This document shows positions 29,725-39,391 of a stretch of 64,000 nucleotides of DNA, piece by piece (within the stretch, counting starts at the first letter, position 1; the number at the start of each line of letters is the position of its first letter). The DNA is taken from positions 85,136 through 149,135 of the forward strand of contig CAWJTH010000079.1 of the NCBI GenBank assembly GCA_963845495.1. Reading direction: 5' to 3'. Under the pieces are notes generated by a model. That model ran no database searches, had not been told where the DNA came from, and saw only the letters and a program-made list of their open reading frames with translations. The DNA is from JAZKFT01 sp963845495 (GTDB lineage Bacteria > Bacteroidota > Bacteroidia > Chitinophagales > Chitinophagaceae). Both the position numbers and the translations under genes were made by a program.

Positions 29725-32538
29725 ATGAAAATTTATACAAAAGTCTTATCAAGTACCCGTTCGTACAGATTTGAACGGGTTTTGCTGCCGATTTTTATCC
29801 TTTCTCTTTTCTGCATCCTTGTTTCCTGCAACACTAAAAAACCACCAAGATATACCATCGGTTTTTCCCAATGTACAAACTACGACGACTGGAGAAAGAC
29901 CATGCTCGCCGAGATGAAAAGGGAACTTTCTTTCCATGACGATGTTGCTTTCATTTTCAAAGATGCAGATGGCAGCAGCGAAAGGCAGATCGACCAGGTA
30001 AAAGAATTGATGCAGCAAGGGATAGACCTCCTGATCGTTTCGCCAAATGAGGTCAAGCCGCTTTCCCCGATCATCCAAAAGGTTTTTAATAGCGGTATCC
30101 CCGTGATCCAGATTGACCGGCGCATCGATTCTACCGACTATACTGCATTTGTCGGCGCTTCAAATTTTGAGGTCGGGCAAAACGCGGGCCGGTACGCGAT
30201 ATCATTGTTGAAGGGAAAAGGCAGTATCCTGGAAATCGCAGGTCTAAAGGACGCTTCACCATTTATCGACAGACATAAGGGGTTTATGGACATCATATCC
30301 GGGAAAAAAGAAATAAGGTATCTTGGAAAAATAGAAGACCATTCCAAGACTTATAAGAATGAACTGGAGGCCGCCCTGGGCATCAACGATATAGATTTGA
30401 TTTTTGCCCAAAACGACTACCTTGCCTATGACGCATACCAGATGTGCAAAAAACTGGGTCTTGATAAAAGGGTAAAAATCATAGGCATAGATGGGCTACC
30501 CTCGAAGGGCGGGGGCATGGATATGGTGGCAAACAAGGAGATTGCCGCTACGGTTTTGTATCCCACAGGAGGAAAAGAGGCGATTTTAACTGCCATCGGT
30601 ATATTGGACCATAAACCATATAAACGCGAGAACCAACTTTTTACCACTGTTATAGATTCTACAAATGTTGGGATAATGAAACTACAGAACGATAAGATGG
30701 CCGAACAACAGGTAGACATCGACCGGAGGCAGCATCGGATCGAACAACAGGATACGATAACACGGCACCAGTCCACTGTTATATATACCATCTCCATCTC
30801 CCTCGCCCTGTCCCTGGTCCTGGGGTCGGTTTTATTTTATTATCTCAGGGAAAACAGGAAGATCAATGCGAAACTCGCCCAAAAGAACAATGAGATAACG
30901 GCGCAGCACCTGGAAATATCAGCTCAGCGGAACCAATTGATCGAATTGGGGAAACGGGCGGAGGAAGCCACCGAGGCCAAGATAAACTTCTTCACCAACA
31001 TGTCGCATGAATTCAGGACGCCGCTTACCCTTATATTGGGCCCCTTGGAAGAACTGGTAGCAAATCCAAAGATGTCCAATACCGATAAGCGGTACCATGG
31101 CTTGATCCAAAAAAACGTATTGAGGTTGCTTAGGCTGGTGAACCAGTTGATGGATTTTAGGAAAACGGAAACCGGCAAGATGAACCTTTCGGCCACCGAA
31201 AACAACCTGGTATCTTTCACCGGCGACATAGTCGAGGCATTCAAAGAAACTGCCAAAAAGCGGGATATCGATCTGAGGATGATAAGCAGTGAAAGGGAAA
31301 TATTGGTATGGTTTGATACCTTTATGTTGGACAAGGTGCTGTTCAACCTTTTGTCAAATGCGTTCAAATTCACCAATAATGGGGGCCACATACATGTCCA
31401 TTTGAAAAAGATTGTCCAAGAAAACAAAGCGGTGATCATGGTAGAAGATAGCGGTGTAGGTATGTCCGAAACAGTTGCCCAGCACGTTTTCGAACTTTTT
31501 TATCAGGGCATGATCACCAGCCAACAGGGAAGTGGGCTTGGCCTTGCGCTTTCAAAAGAACTGGTACACCTCCATAAAGGGGATATAAGCGTCACGAGCC
31601 AAAAGGGTGAAGGCACCTGTTTCACCATAACGCTTTTGTTGGGGACGGCACACTTTAAAAAAGAGGAAATGACCGTACAAACACCTCACATCGAAAAGTA
31701 CGCAGACCAGAAAATCTATACTAACGAACCTGAAAGGACGGTAGATAATACAATAAATGAACCTATGCCTGACGGGATACCGGGTGGACGGTCTGTTTTG
31801 ATAATAGAGGACAACCGGGATTTAAAGGACTTTTTAGCCGGGGTACTTGGCAATGAATATGAAATACTTGCCGCCGAAGAAGGGCACAGCGGCATCAAAC
31901 TGGCTTACGAACATATACCCGACATTATCATCTCGGATGTGGTCCTTCCCGGAAAAGATGGTTTCAGTATTACCAGCACTTTAAAAAACGATATAAAGAC
32001 TTCACATATCCCGATCATCCTTTTGACATCGAAGACGGAAATCGTGCACCAGATTAAGGGGATGAAAAACCTGGCAGATGCATACATCACAAAACCGTTC
32101 AATGTCCAGTTTTTAAAAGAAACAATTAAAAGCGTTATAAAGAACAGGCAAATGCTCAGGGACCATTATACGGTGGATGTCATTGGCGGTGCATTGTCCC
32201 AGGCCCCCCATACGCTTGACCGTAAATTTATCAGTGAGTTTACCGCAATAGTCGAAAACAACTTTCCTGATGACAAGTTCACCATTGACGATATATGCAA
32301 GCAGATGGGTGTGTCAAGGATCCAGTTGCACAGGAAAGTAAATGCCCTGCTCGATTGTAACATAAGTGACTACATCCTTAACGTGCGGTTACAGAAATCC
32401 AGGTTTCTTTTAAGCCAGGAAGATCTTACAATTGCAGAGATTGCCTACCGTGTGGGCTTTTCTACGCCTGCTTATTTTTCGACTGTTTTCAAAACAAAGG
32501 TCGGGGTAACACCGAGCGAGTTTAGAAACAAAAAATAA
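29725..32538 (+). CDS. HTCS fructan regulator with periplasmic-binding-protein sensor (BT1754-like)
   Basis: 937 residues from the ATG at 29725. A hydrophobic signal/anchor (LLPIFILSLFCILVSC) precedes a type I periplasmic-binding-protein domain of about 290 residues (YTIGFSQCTNYDDWRKTM, LLIVSPNEVKPLSPII, VIQIDRRIDSTDYTAFVGASN, AQNDYLAYDAYQMCKKLG). A second membrane segment and a coiled linker follow, then HisKA with H428 (NMSHEFRTPLTLILGP) and an ATPase (NLLSNAFKFT, GSGLGLALSKELVHLHKG). Next are a receiver with D738 (IISDVVLPGKDGF) and an AraC HTH (IADIAYRVGFS-type: TIAEIAYRVGFSTPAYFSTVF). This architecture is that of B. thetaiotaomicron BT1754, which binds fructose. The divergent fructokinase/GH32 genes support fructose as the signal. 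All domains are intact. Confidence 0.95.
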   Translation: MKIYTKVLSSTRSYRFERVLLPIFILSLFCILVSCNTKKPPRYTIGFSQCTNYDDWRKTMLAEMKRELSFHDDVAFIFKDADGSSERQIDQVKELMQQGIDLLIVSPNEVKPLSPIIQKVFNSGIPVIQIDRRIDSTDYTAFVGASNFEVGQNAGRYAISLLKGKGSILEIAGLKDASPFIDRHKGFMDIISGKKEIRYLGKIEDHSKTYKNELEAALGINDIDLIFAQNDYLAYDAYQMCKKLGLDKRVKIIGIDGLPSKGGGMDMVANKEIAATVLYPTGGKEAILTAIGILDHKPYKRENQLFTTVIDSTNVGIMKLQNDKMAEQQVDIDRRQHRIEQQDTITRHQSTVIYTISISLALSLVLGSVLFYYLRENRKINAKLAQKNNEITAQHLEISAQRNQLIELGKRAEEATEAKINFFTNMSHEFRTPLTLILGPLEELVANPKMSNTDKRYHGLIQKNVLRLLRLVNQLMDFRKTETGKMNLSATENNLVSFTGDIVEAFKETAKKRDIDLRMISSEREILVWFDTFMLDKVLFNLLSNAFKFTNNGGHIHVHLKKIVQENKAVIMVEDSGVGMSETVAQHVFELFYQGMITSQQGSGLGLALSKELVHLHKGDISVTSQKGEGTCFTITLLLGTAHFKKEEMTVQTPHIEKYADQKIYTNEPERTVDNTINEPMPDGIPGGRSVLIIEDNRDLKDFLAGVLGNEYEILAAEEGHSGIKLAYEHIPDIIISDVVLPGKDGFSITSTLKNDIKTSHIPIILLTSKTEIVHQIKGMKNLADAYITKPFNVQFLKETIKSVIKNRQMLRDHYTVDVIGGALSQAPHTLDRKFISEFTAIVENNFPDDKFTIDDICKQMGVSRIQLHRKVNALLDCNISDYILNVRLQKSRFLLSQEDLTIAEIAYRVGFSTPAYFSTVFKTKVGVTPSEFRNKK

Positions 32539-32629
32539 CAAGGGATGTTTTATCGATCGGGTACCAAAAGCTTTTCTTTCGGCACAATATTATTTAAGCT
32601 TTTTACAACATAATTAAAGCGCAACAAAA

Positions 32630-33280
32630 ATGGGAAACAATCAACATTTGGACAGCAAACAACAAGGCATCGTCAGCATTTCGGCATTGACAGCTACCGG
32701 GAATATTGAAGCGTTAAAAGTAAAATTGAATGCAGGGCTTGATGCCGGCCTTACCATCAGCGAAATAAAAGAAGTACTGGTGCAATTGTACGCTTATTGC
32801 GGTTTTCCGCGGAGCTTGAACGGCATCCTTACTTTAATGGCCGTGGTGGACGACCGCAACGCAAGCGGCAAACACGATGTGGTGGGTAAAGAAGCCTCCC
32901 CTATCAATGATCCGAACAAATACCAGACCGGTAAAAAAAACTTGCAAACATTAACCGGTAAAGAAGAAAAAGCACCAGCAGGTGCGAATGCTTTTGCGCC
33001 GGCCATCGATACCTTTTTGAAGGAACATTTGTTTGCCGACATTTTTAGCCGCGATGTTTTAACCTATCAGCAACGAGAACTGGTAACGGTTTCGGCATTG
33101 GCCGCCATGACGGGCGTTGCAGCACAATTACAGGCGCACATCGGCATGGCCATTAATACGGGACTGACCGGATCGCAATTTTCGCAGGCTTTCAAAATCA
33201 TCGACGAAACAGTTAACAAAACCCAAGGTGATATGGCAAGGGAAACGTTGGGCAAAGTAGTGGCGGCGACAAAGCAATAA
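32630..33280 (+). CDS. Carboxymuconolactone decarboxylase (CMD/AhpD-like) family protein, two CMD repeats
   Basis: 216 residues, cytoplasmic (no signal peptide). It contains two CMD folds: about residues 10-70 (QQGIVSISALTATGNIEALK, EIKEVLVQLYAYCGFPRSLN) and 130-215 (TYQQRELVTVSALAAMTGV, LQAHIGMAINTGLTGSQF). The CxxC of AhpD is absent; only a single Cys (YAYCGFP) remains, so a peroxidase-partner role is not supported. Members of this family are often annotated as decarboxylases without evidence. The gene follows the HTCS by about 90 bp and precedes a monooxygenase-like gene by 45 bp, so the last two are probably co-transcribed. Confidence 0.88.
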   Translation: MGNNQHLDSKQQGIVSISALTATGNIEALKVKLNAGLDAGLTISEIKEVLVQLYAYCGFPRSLNGILTLMAVVDDRNASGKHDVVGKEASPINDPNKYQTGKKNLQTLTGKEEKAPAGANAFAPAIDTFLKEHLFADIFSRDVLTYQQRELVTVSALAAMTGVAAQLQAHIGMAINTGLTGSQFSQAFKIIDETVNKTQGDMARETLGKVVAATKQ

Positions 33281-33325
33281 TTACCAAACCCTAAATTATC
33301 AACTGTTTAGCCTAAACAAAACCAC

Positions 33326-33736
33326 ATGAAAGCAAACCATTTTATCTTAATCCCGTCCATTTTTATCCTTATGCTCACCGTAAAATCGAACGTGGCATCT
33401 GCCCAGCAAGACAATAGAAAAGTGAGGATTGCCAAGATCGAAATCTTTCCCGAGTTTTTGGAAGCCTACAAAACAGCATTGGCAGAACATGCAAAAAAAG
33501 CGGTACAGCTAGAACCGGGCGTGCTGGCCTTGCAGGCGGTGTACGATAAAGCGCACCCGACACAGGTAACCGTATTTGAAGTATATGCCAGCGACAGTGC
33601 TTATCAGGTGCATCTGAAAACGCCACACTTCTTGAAGTATAAAACTGGCACGCTGAAAATGGTGAAATCGTTGGAACTGGTGGAAGTTACGCCAATTGCG
33701 ATTGAGATAAAACCGGAATTGACGGGAAAACAATAA
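33326..33736 (+). CDS. Exported ABM-fold (antibiotic biosynthesis/quinol monooxygenase-like) protein
   Basis: 136 residues. A signal peptide (LIPSIFILMLTVKSNVASA) is followed by one ferredoxin-like ABM domain: VRIAKIEIFPEFLEAYKTAL, EHAKKAVQLEPGVLALQAVY, TVFEVYASDSAYQVHLKTPHF. The pattern E-P-G-x-L-x-x-x-x-x, E-x-Y-x-S and the HLxTPHF element match putative quinol or YgiN-type monooxygenases. An exported form is typical of Bacteroidota gene pairs with CMD proteins. No cofactor is predicted, and the substrate is unknown. Confidence 0.85.
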   Translation: MKANHFILIPSIFILMLTVKSNVASAQQDNRKVRIAKIEIFPEFLEAYKTALAEHAKKAVQLEPGVLALQAVYDKAHPTQVTVFEVYASDSAYQVHLKTPHFLKYKTGTLKMVKSLELVEVTPIAIEIKPELTGKQ

Positions 33737-34446
33737 AATGATGATGTGACGGCAAACATTCCAAGATAGATGACGAAACGAGTTTGACCAAGCAGATGAT
33801 TTTAAATATCATCATCTTTGCGGAAAGACGTTGTTGCATATTGTACACCTACCTAGATTGGGAAAGTGTAATAGACGGCGATTTGTATGTGCATGCCTAC
33901 TGCCGGCACCGCTCCTCAAGCTTCGTCACACCCCCCGACAGGGTAACCGCTCCTATTGCCGAAACACCAACTTTGAAGGTCATAACCACAAATCAAGGAT
34001 ACTTAGGATAATCATGGCGGGGTAAACCCGCCGGGGTCACTACTTTCGCGGAAGGCATAAGACTGACCAAGGGGATAGTCTGGAAAGGCAAACCACCTGT
34101 ATTGCAATTTAATCCTGGTTGGGTTCAATTACCTACGCTTTGTTTCCCCAAGGCCTTGATAACTAATTTGGTTTGATCTTTATCAAATGCTATATCTGCG
34201 AAAAACTGGTTGGAACAAGAAAGGTTGATGTAGACTGGTAAAGGTTTCAGTGCAAAAAAGCACTTGAATTTTATGTGATTGACTTTTAGGTAAATTCTCA
34301 AAAAAATGTACTGAGCCTTAACAGTTTTAAGAATGCAGGAGCAGATTACAGGGAGTTTAGAAACATTATATTGCCACCGCACTTTATTTAATAGGCGTTA
34401 AAATGCTTTCCTTTCATCCTTTAAAGTGATATTTTCATCAAACGCA
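33737..34446. other. 710-bp spacer, no confident gene
   Basis: Several short frames overlap here. On the minus strand around 33900-33975 the reading AVTLSGGVTKLEERC resembles a BON-domain core, broken by a stop. Between 34125 and 34382 a minus-strand frame (ALKPLPVYINLSCSNQFFADIAFDKDQTKLVIKAL in parts) looks protein-like but matches no family I know. The G+C is higher at 33890-34090 than around it. I regard it as gene debris. Confidence 0.35.
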
Positions 34447-37400
34447 TTAATTTATACTTACCATTAATTTTTTTCGTACATCCAATTGTCCACAATTTAC
34501 TGTAACAACGCCATTTTTTTCATTTGGATCAAAGATCCATTTTTTTGTTGCATGGCCATTTACACTGATGGCATTTGGTTTTTGTTTACCATGCAAATAC
34601 AGCTTGTAAAATCTTTTTTCTAACATGCCTTTATAGCCGCCTTTTATTGCCGATATGGAAACGGTGATATGTGCAAGTTTTTGTTTTACCGAAATATTCG
34701 TGGTTGCAAATACGCCTTTCCGATGTTCCCGGGTTAAACCGTCATCTTCATATAATTGGTAGTTGGTTATTCCATTCGGGTAAATGTCCAATGATAATGT
34801 ATCCAACGGTTTCTCGCCATCATAATTCATTTTTGGATACATTGGGATGATTGATCCCGCTTTTACAAACAACGGCAACTTATCCAATGGCGCAGCATAA
34901 TTGTTCAGCCATTGTTTACCGGTAAATATTTTGCCATCCCAATAATCAACCCAGTTTCCTTCAGGCAAATAAATGCTATCACGCTTCCCTTCGCTTTTAT
35001 AAACTGGTGCAACCAAAAAAGATTGGCCTAATAAATATTCATATTGAGTCAATTTTCCATAAGTAACTGGGTCTTTGGGATATTCCAACACCAAGCCACG
35101 TACGGCCGGAACGCCCGTTTGATACGCCTCGTTCATAAGTGTGTACATGTACGGCGTCAACCGCATTTTTAATTGCAAATATTTCCGGTTGATGGAAACA
35201 AACGGCTCGCCCTGCAAATAAGGTTGCTTGTCTTTTTTTGCCCAGCCACTCATTACCATAAAAACGGGCGTAAAACATTTCCACTGCAGATCACGCACGT
35301 AGGTGGAATCGCTGCCACGGAAAATGCCATCCACATCGCCGGTTGCCGCATTAAAACCGCTCAAACCAGAACCAATCAATGTTGGGATATGGAAACGGAT
35401 ATATTCCCAACTGCCACTTTGGTCGCCGCTCCAAACAGTGGAGTAATGCTGCGTTCCGGCCCAACCCATTACACTCCAAACAAAACCACGGGCATCGCTA
35501 TTGTCCTCGATTCCTTTGTAAGCGGCCTTGCACGCATCCAACGCATATTTGTAACCTGGTCCAACCCAAGCCACATCTAACTTGCAAATCCTAGTGCCAT
35601 ATTGGCCAACTTCGGTGGCAATTTTACTAACGCCATTCTCCGTCCACAATCCAGTGTGGAAGCCGCGTTTGGCCAATTCCTTTACCACAGAATCCAGCTT
35701 TACATAACCACAACCGTAGCCATCGTTTGGTAAGATCCAACCGCGTGGCATATCGTTTTCAACATATTTATCAGCCACCGTTTTAATAACGGCAGGCGTG
35801 GTTTGAGGTTGTTTGTTGCGGTCTAATTTATTGTAGCAATTGGCATCGCCAATGCTCAATGCCCATCTTGGCATTAGGAAAGGCTTGCCGGTTACGGTAG
35901 TATAATCGCCTAAAATATCTTTTAGTGATGGGCCATACAAATAAATGGCATCAAACCTATTTTCATTGTGGATGAATTTCAGCGTGTCGCGGAAAAAATA
36001 TTTACCTGCATCAAACGTGTTCCTTAAAACACCGTAACCAGCCGTACTCATGTAAAATGGTGCCGGGTTGGCACGGCCCCCGTCATCCCATCCACCGCCT
36101 TTTTCGATCAAGATTTCTTTATCACGATGGCTGAAATAACCATTCTGCATGCCGCATCCATAAAAATATTCATCGGCATGGCGAAGCATCGATTGTGTTG
36201 TTTTCGCACCAAATAAAAGCGGTTTGTTTTCTTCCCAAATTGCTTTTGTATTGGTGGCATCAAACATGGCAAAACGCATTGGCGTTTTATAAATCCGAAC
36301 CACGCAAAGCTTGCTTTGCAGTTTATAATAACCGCCTTCGTCAGTTGTTTTAATTATAGGTTTTTCTGTAGGATAATTAATCGCAATATCGCTGCCTGCT
36401 GGATCGGTGAAATTACCGTCTGGTGCTAACCAAATCCTAAAGATATCATCCCGGTAAAAAATTACTTTGATCTTTGAAATACCAGCATCTACAACACTTT
36501 CATTGGCTGTGGATTTAAATGCAGTAACATTTCCCAATGCAGTTTCAGTGGCATTTATTTTAATTCTTAAAATATTATTATTTAGATTTTCATCACTTGG
36601 ATAATTAACATGAAACAATAAATTATGGGTCGGCAATTTGGTTAGATCAATTACTGGGAACCGGATATCCCGTTCTGTGTTCGCAGTAAAAATTCCTTTT
36701 GAAGCGGGGATGGTAACTTTCAATAATTCATCGCTATTATCCAATTTACAGGTAACATCAAAATCGGTATCAATATCTTTTGCACCGCTATTTTTTATGC
36801 GTAAAATAAATGCGTCGTTCTTTTTAAATGTATTCGATTCTTCGTTGTGGGAAACCAAACGCACCACGCTTACATCGTTGTTGTAAGGCTCGGCCAGTTC
36901 GATATCGTCCACCATCCAATACCAACTAAAATATCCCCGCCAATAAAAGCGGATATACACTTTTGGTTGATTAGCGGCCCATTTGGTAATATTCAAATCT
37001 GCCTGTATTGGCTGGAACATATCCGTCGCCGCTGATGAATTGTGCATCACGTTTATATCATGCCAGTGAATACTATCGGTGCTGATGCCAACATATAACC
37101 CGGCACTATCGGCGGCTTTATAATTGTTGTATCGAAATGTTTGCTGGAAGCGCAACACCACTGCATCTTTATTGCGGCAGTCAATTACTGGGCTTTGGAT
37201 GTAAGCATCAGGATATTCCTTTTTCTTTTCCCACTTTGGCTGATCCTCATCCACCATATAACCGGCCTGATATTGTAAATGATAGCCGCGGCTTTTTGAT
37301 GCGATGGGCGGTGCTTGTTGTTGGTATTGATAAGAGCCTGGATATGGTTGGTTTGTAACGATCCACTCGCCCCCTTTTTTTGCGACGTCTACGTTTTTCC

Positions 37401-37533
37401 ATCCTTCGGGTAATTTGTCCGATTTAAAATTTTCTTGCCAAAATACTTTTGGGTCTGGCAAATTTTTATTTTGGCCATTTGTAAATAAACACGCAAACTG
37501 GAGCAATAAGACCAAGAAAATATCTTTTTTCAT
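34447..37533 (-). CDS. GH31 alpha-glucosidase-like enzyme with long N-terminal extension
   Basis: 1028 residues from the ATG at 37533, with signal peptide (DIFLVLLLQFACLFTNGQ). Residues about 20-215 form a jelly-roll/MAM-like domain (WQENFKSDKLPEGW, YIQSPVIDC, WYWMVDDIELAEPYNND). Residues about 215-320 form an Ig-like domain (VVRLVSHNEESNTFKKNDAF, ILRIKNSGAKDIDTD). The GH31 module follows with its N-terminal beta-sandwich and a TIM barrel carrying the nucleophile D653 (KLDVAWVG) and the acid/base D704 (WSGDQSGSW). C-terminal beta domains end the chain. The enzyme cleaves alpha-linked glucosides or a related substrate outside the cytoplasm. The barrel order resembles dextran- or isomaltose-active GH31 groups, but specificity is uncertain. 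It is not in an obvious operon. Confidence 0.88.
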   Translation of the reverse strand: MKKDIFLVLLLQFACLFTNGQNKNLPDPKVFWQENFKSDKLPEGWKNVDVAKKGGEWIVTNQPYPGSYQYQQQAPPIASKSRGYHLQYQAGYMVDEDQPKWEKKKEYPDAYIQSPVIDCRNKDAVVLRFQQTFRYNNYKAADSAGLYVGISTDSIHWHDINVMHNSSAATDMFQPIQADLNITKWAANQPKVYIRFYWRGYFSWYWMVDDIELAEPYNNDVSVVRLVSHNEESNTFKKNDAFILRIKNSGAKDIDTDFDVTCKLDNSDELLKVTIPASKGIFTANTERDIRFPVIDLTKLPTHNLLFHVNYPSDENLNNNILRIKINATETALGNVTAFKSTANESVVDAGISKIKVIFYRDDIFRIWLAPDGNFTDPAGSDIAINYPTEKPIIKTTDEGGYYKLQSKLCVVRIYKTPMRFAMFDATNTKAIWEENKPLLFGAKTTQSMLRHADEYFYGCGMQNGYFSHRDKEILIEKGGGWDDGGRANPAPFYMSTAGYGVLRNTFDAGKYFFRDTLKFIHNENRFDAIYLYGPSLKDILGDYTTVTGKPFLMPRWALSIGDANCYNKLDRNKQPQTTPAVIKTVADKYVENDMPRGWILPNDGYGCGYVKLDSVVKELAKRGFHTGLWTENGVSKIATEVGQYGTRICKLDVAWVGPGYKYALDACKAAYKGIEDNSDARGFVWSVMGWAGTQHYSTVWSGDQSGSWEYIRFHIPTLIGSGLSGFNAATGDVDGIFRGSDSTYVRDLQWKCFTPVFMVMSGWAKKDKQPYLQGEPFVSINRKYLQLKMRLTPYMYTLMNEAYQTGVPAVRGLVLEYPKDPVTYGKLTQYEYLLGQSFLVAPVYKSEGKRDSIYLPEGNWVDYWDGKIFTGKQWLNNYAAPLDKLPLFVKAGSIIPMYPKMNYDGEKPLDTLSLDIYPNGITNYQLYEDDGLTREHRKGVFATTNISVKQKLAHITVSISAIKGGYKGMLEKRFYKLYLHGKQKPNAISVNGHATKKWIFDPNEKNGVVTVNCGQLDVRKKLMVSIN

Positions 37534-37637
37534 TTTTATTTTTGAAGGAGGACGCAAAGCATTAAACTAATTTAATTAAAACATCTTTTTTTTATATTTG
37601 ACATGCAATTATATGAATTCAAATTGCTAACGAACAA

Positions 37638-38160
37638 TTAATAATCAACGGCATAATCTTTTGGAAAAGGTTGCCCGGCCCAAGCTTTTTTTGAGGTCCA
37701 ATCCGCGGCGGGTGAAGACCAAAATTCATCATCCGCAGGCAAACCCAACGGTAAAAATACCAACGATGCAATATACATGCTGCCGGTGCTGGAATAATAA
37801 TCGGCCAATGCTTCCTGTTTGTCGCCCAACAAACCTAAACGCAACCACCCTTTTTCTGTAAAGGTGGTTGGAATAAAAACATGCTTCATAACCGCAGTTA
37901 AAGCCGAACGAACTTGGGCGGGCGAAATATCTTTTGGGAGCTTATTTTCTAAAGCTAATTGTGCCAGTGGTTGAAATACACCCGTTTTGTAAGTTGATGA
38001 ACGACCGACAACCAAGAAATAACCTTCAGGCGAAATAAACCTTTCTTGAAAGTGGGCGTATCGCTGCATCCGTTTGTAAGCTTTTTCGTATTCTTCCTTT
38101 GTCCTACGGCCTTTTTATCCATATAATTCCAATTACTCAAGTCATTTATTAATTGTTGAA
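37638..38160 (-). pseudogene. C-terminal fragment of a DUF2264 protein
   Basis: The last 140 residues of a DUF2264 protein: RYAHFQERFISPEGYFLVVG, PLAQLALENKLP, PAQVRSALTAVMKHVF, GWLRLGLLGDKQEALADYY, SSTGSMYIASLVFLPLGLP, WSSPAADWTSKKAWAGQPFP. Before this, INDLSNWNYMDKKAVGQRK lies in another frame, so one base is missing near 38095. The N-terminal two thirds of the family are absent. DUF2264 genes often accompany pectin or rhamnogalacturonan loci, which fits the right arm of this window. The start of GH31 is about 100 bp away on the same strand. Confidence 0.75.
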
Positions 38161-38762
38161 TTCTTGCAGCTGTAAAGATTTTGTTGCTGTCGAAGCTACT
38201 TTTTTATATTGTTTAGGTGGTTTAAATTGCATAAAATTTCTTCTGTCCTTTTTTCTATTTGTGTCGAATCAAAATATCTTTGATTAGTTAAAGAAGATTT
38301 TGGATTTTCATGTTCATTGATAAACTCTTTTGACGTAATTGTTATCTCAGAATTCTGAGAAATTTTCCTTTGGCTATTCAACTGTGTACTAGGCTTAATT
38401 AAACGCAAACTATATTGAGAATAAAACGGCATTTCTATTTAAACCTAAGCATTATTTTAAACTACAAAATAAAAATTTAACGAAATTCCTACGCTTAATC
38501 AGTAAATACCATGACAAAGAATCACAAAAATTATCATAGATACGAAAGTATCTGTAATGCGCAAATAATGGCTCCTTTGAATAATTAAACAGCTTTTGAA
38601 TTAAAAAAATATTGTCAGAAACATTTTTTTAATTAGACTAAAATGAACAGAACAACATTAGATATTCATTTTAAAACGGCACTCTATCGATTTTTTTAGA
38701 ATTCGAATACAATTAAAACTGAATCTAAATGCAACTTATTAAGTCTACACATATTTTACGAA
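38161..38762. other. 600-bp A/T-rich spacer
   Basis: A 78-codon minus-strand frame (38432-38196) encodes a polar, Asn/Ser-rich chain with no recognised family; I give it little weight. The rest is A/T-rich with no recognisable signal. It separates the DUF2264 remnant from the integrase remnant. Confidence 0.4.
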
Positions 38763-39389
38763 TTACCTAGAAAACGGATTGGCAATATCCTTCAAAATTT
38801 CATGCTTCCGATCTTTCCGTTTAACATCGTATACCTTATTCACCATAGCAACGGATGTATGACTATTGAAATTTGCCGCTACTTGAGCTCCAAGCATGTC
38901 TACCACTTCAGTTGTGTTCAAATGCTTTAAAGAATAAAAATCGGCATCAATCTTTAAATCGCCTTTTACATGTCGCTTCCACCGCTTACTGATCTGGTCA
39001 GCACGGATAAGATTAGGTCCAGGAATAAGTCCATCACTGAACAGATAATCATCTTTGCTAGCAGCATCTAAAACTTCTTGCCACAATGGTAAGGCTATTG
39101 ATTTTATCGTCTTCCAAACTTCGGATTTAAAACGGCCGTTTATAATCGTAACTTTATAACGCTGGTTTACTAGGTCTACATGAGATGCTTTTATCTTTAA
39201 CAATTCTGTACCCCTTGCACCGGAATGAAAGAAAATATTACAGAAGCGCCAGAACGAATAGGTTTTGTTTTTTAGGTGGGCATCTATCAGCACCATTTCT
39301 TCGGGCGTTGGCACTTCTCTTAATTTGACGACACAACGCTGTTTAGAAATTTCCCGTAATGGGTTTGTTTCACAAGCTTCGATCTCCAT
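38763..39389 (-). pseudogene. Tyrosine recombinase/integrase, catalytic-domain fragment
   Basis: 208 residues covering only the C-terminal catalytic domain: TPEEMVLIDAHLKNKTYSFW, then FFHSGARGTELLKIKASHVD with the first catalytic Arg. SLKHLNTTEVVDMLG stands at the usual H-x-x-R position, SHTSVAMVNKVYDVKRKD carries the His and the nucleophile Tyr. The second Arg of the R-H-R-H-Y set appears replaced (KHLN). The arm-binding and core-binding domains are missing. The coding sequence is cut at 39389, where an unrelated plus-strand beta-barrel fragment begins within a few bases. This looks like a broken phage- or conjugative-element-type integrase at a recombination scar. Confidence 0.7.
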
Positions 39390-39391
39390 TA

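Noticed and set aside
33900..33975. BON-domain-like reading on the minus strand
   Set aside because: About 20 residues with a stop inside; the similarity is too short to stand as a feature.
34085..34140. tRNA-like GGTTCAA segment
   Set aside because: No acceptor, D or anticodon arm can be folded around it.
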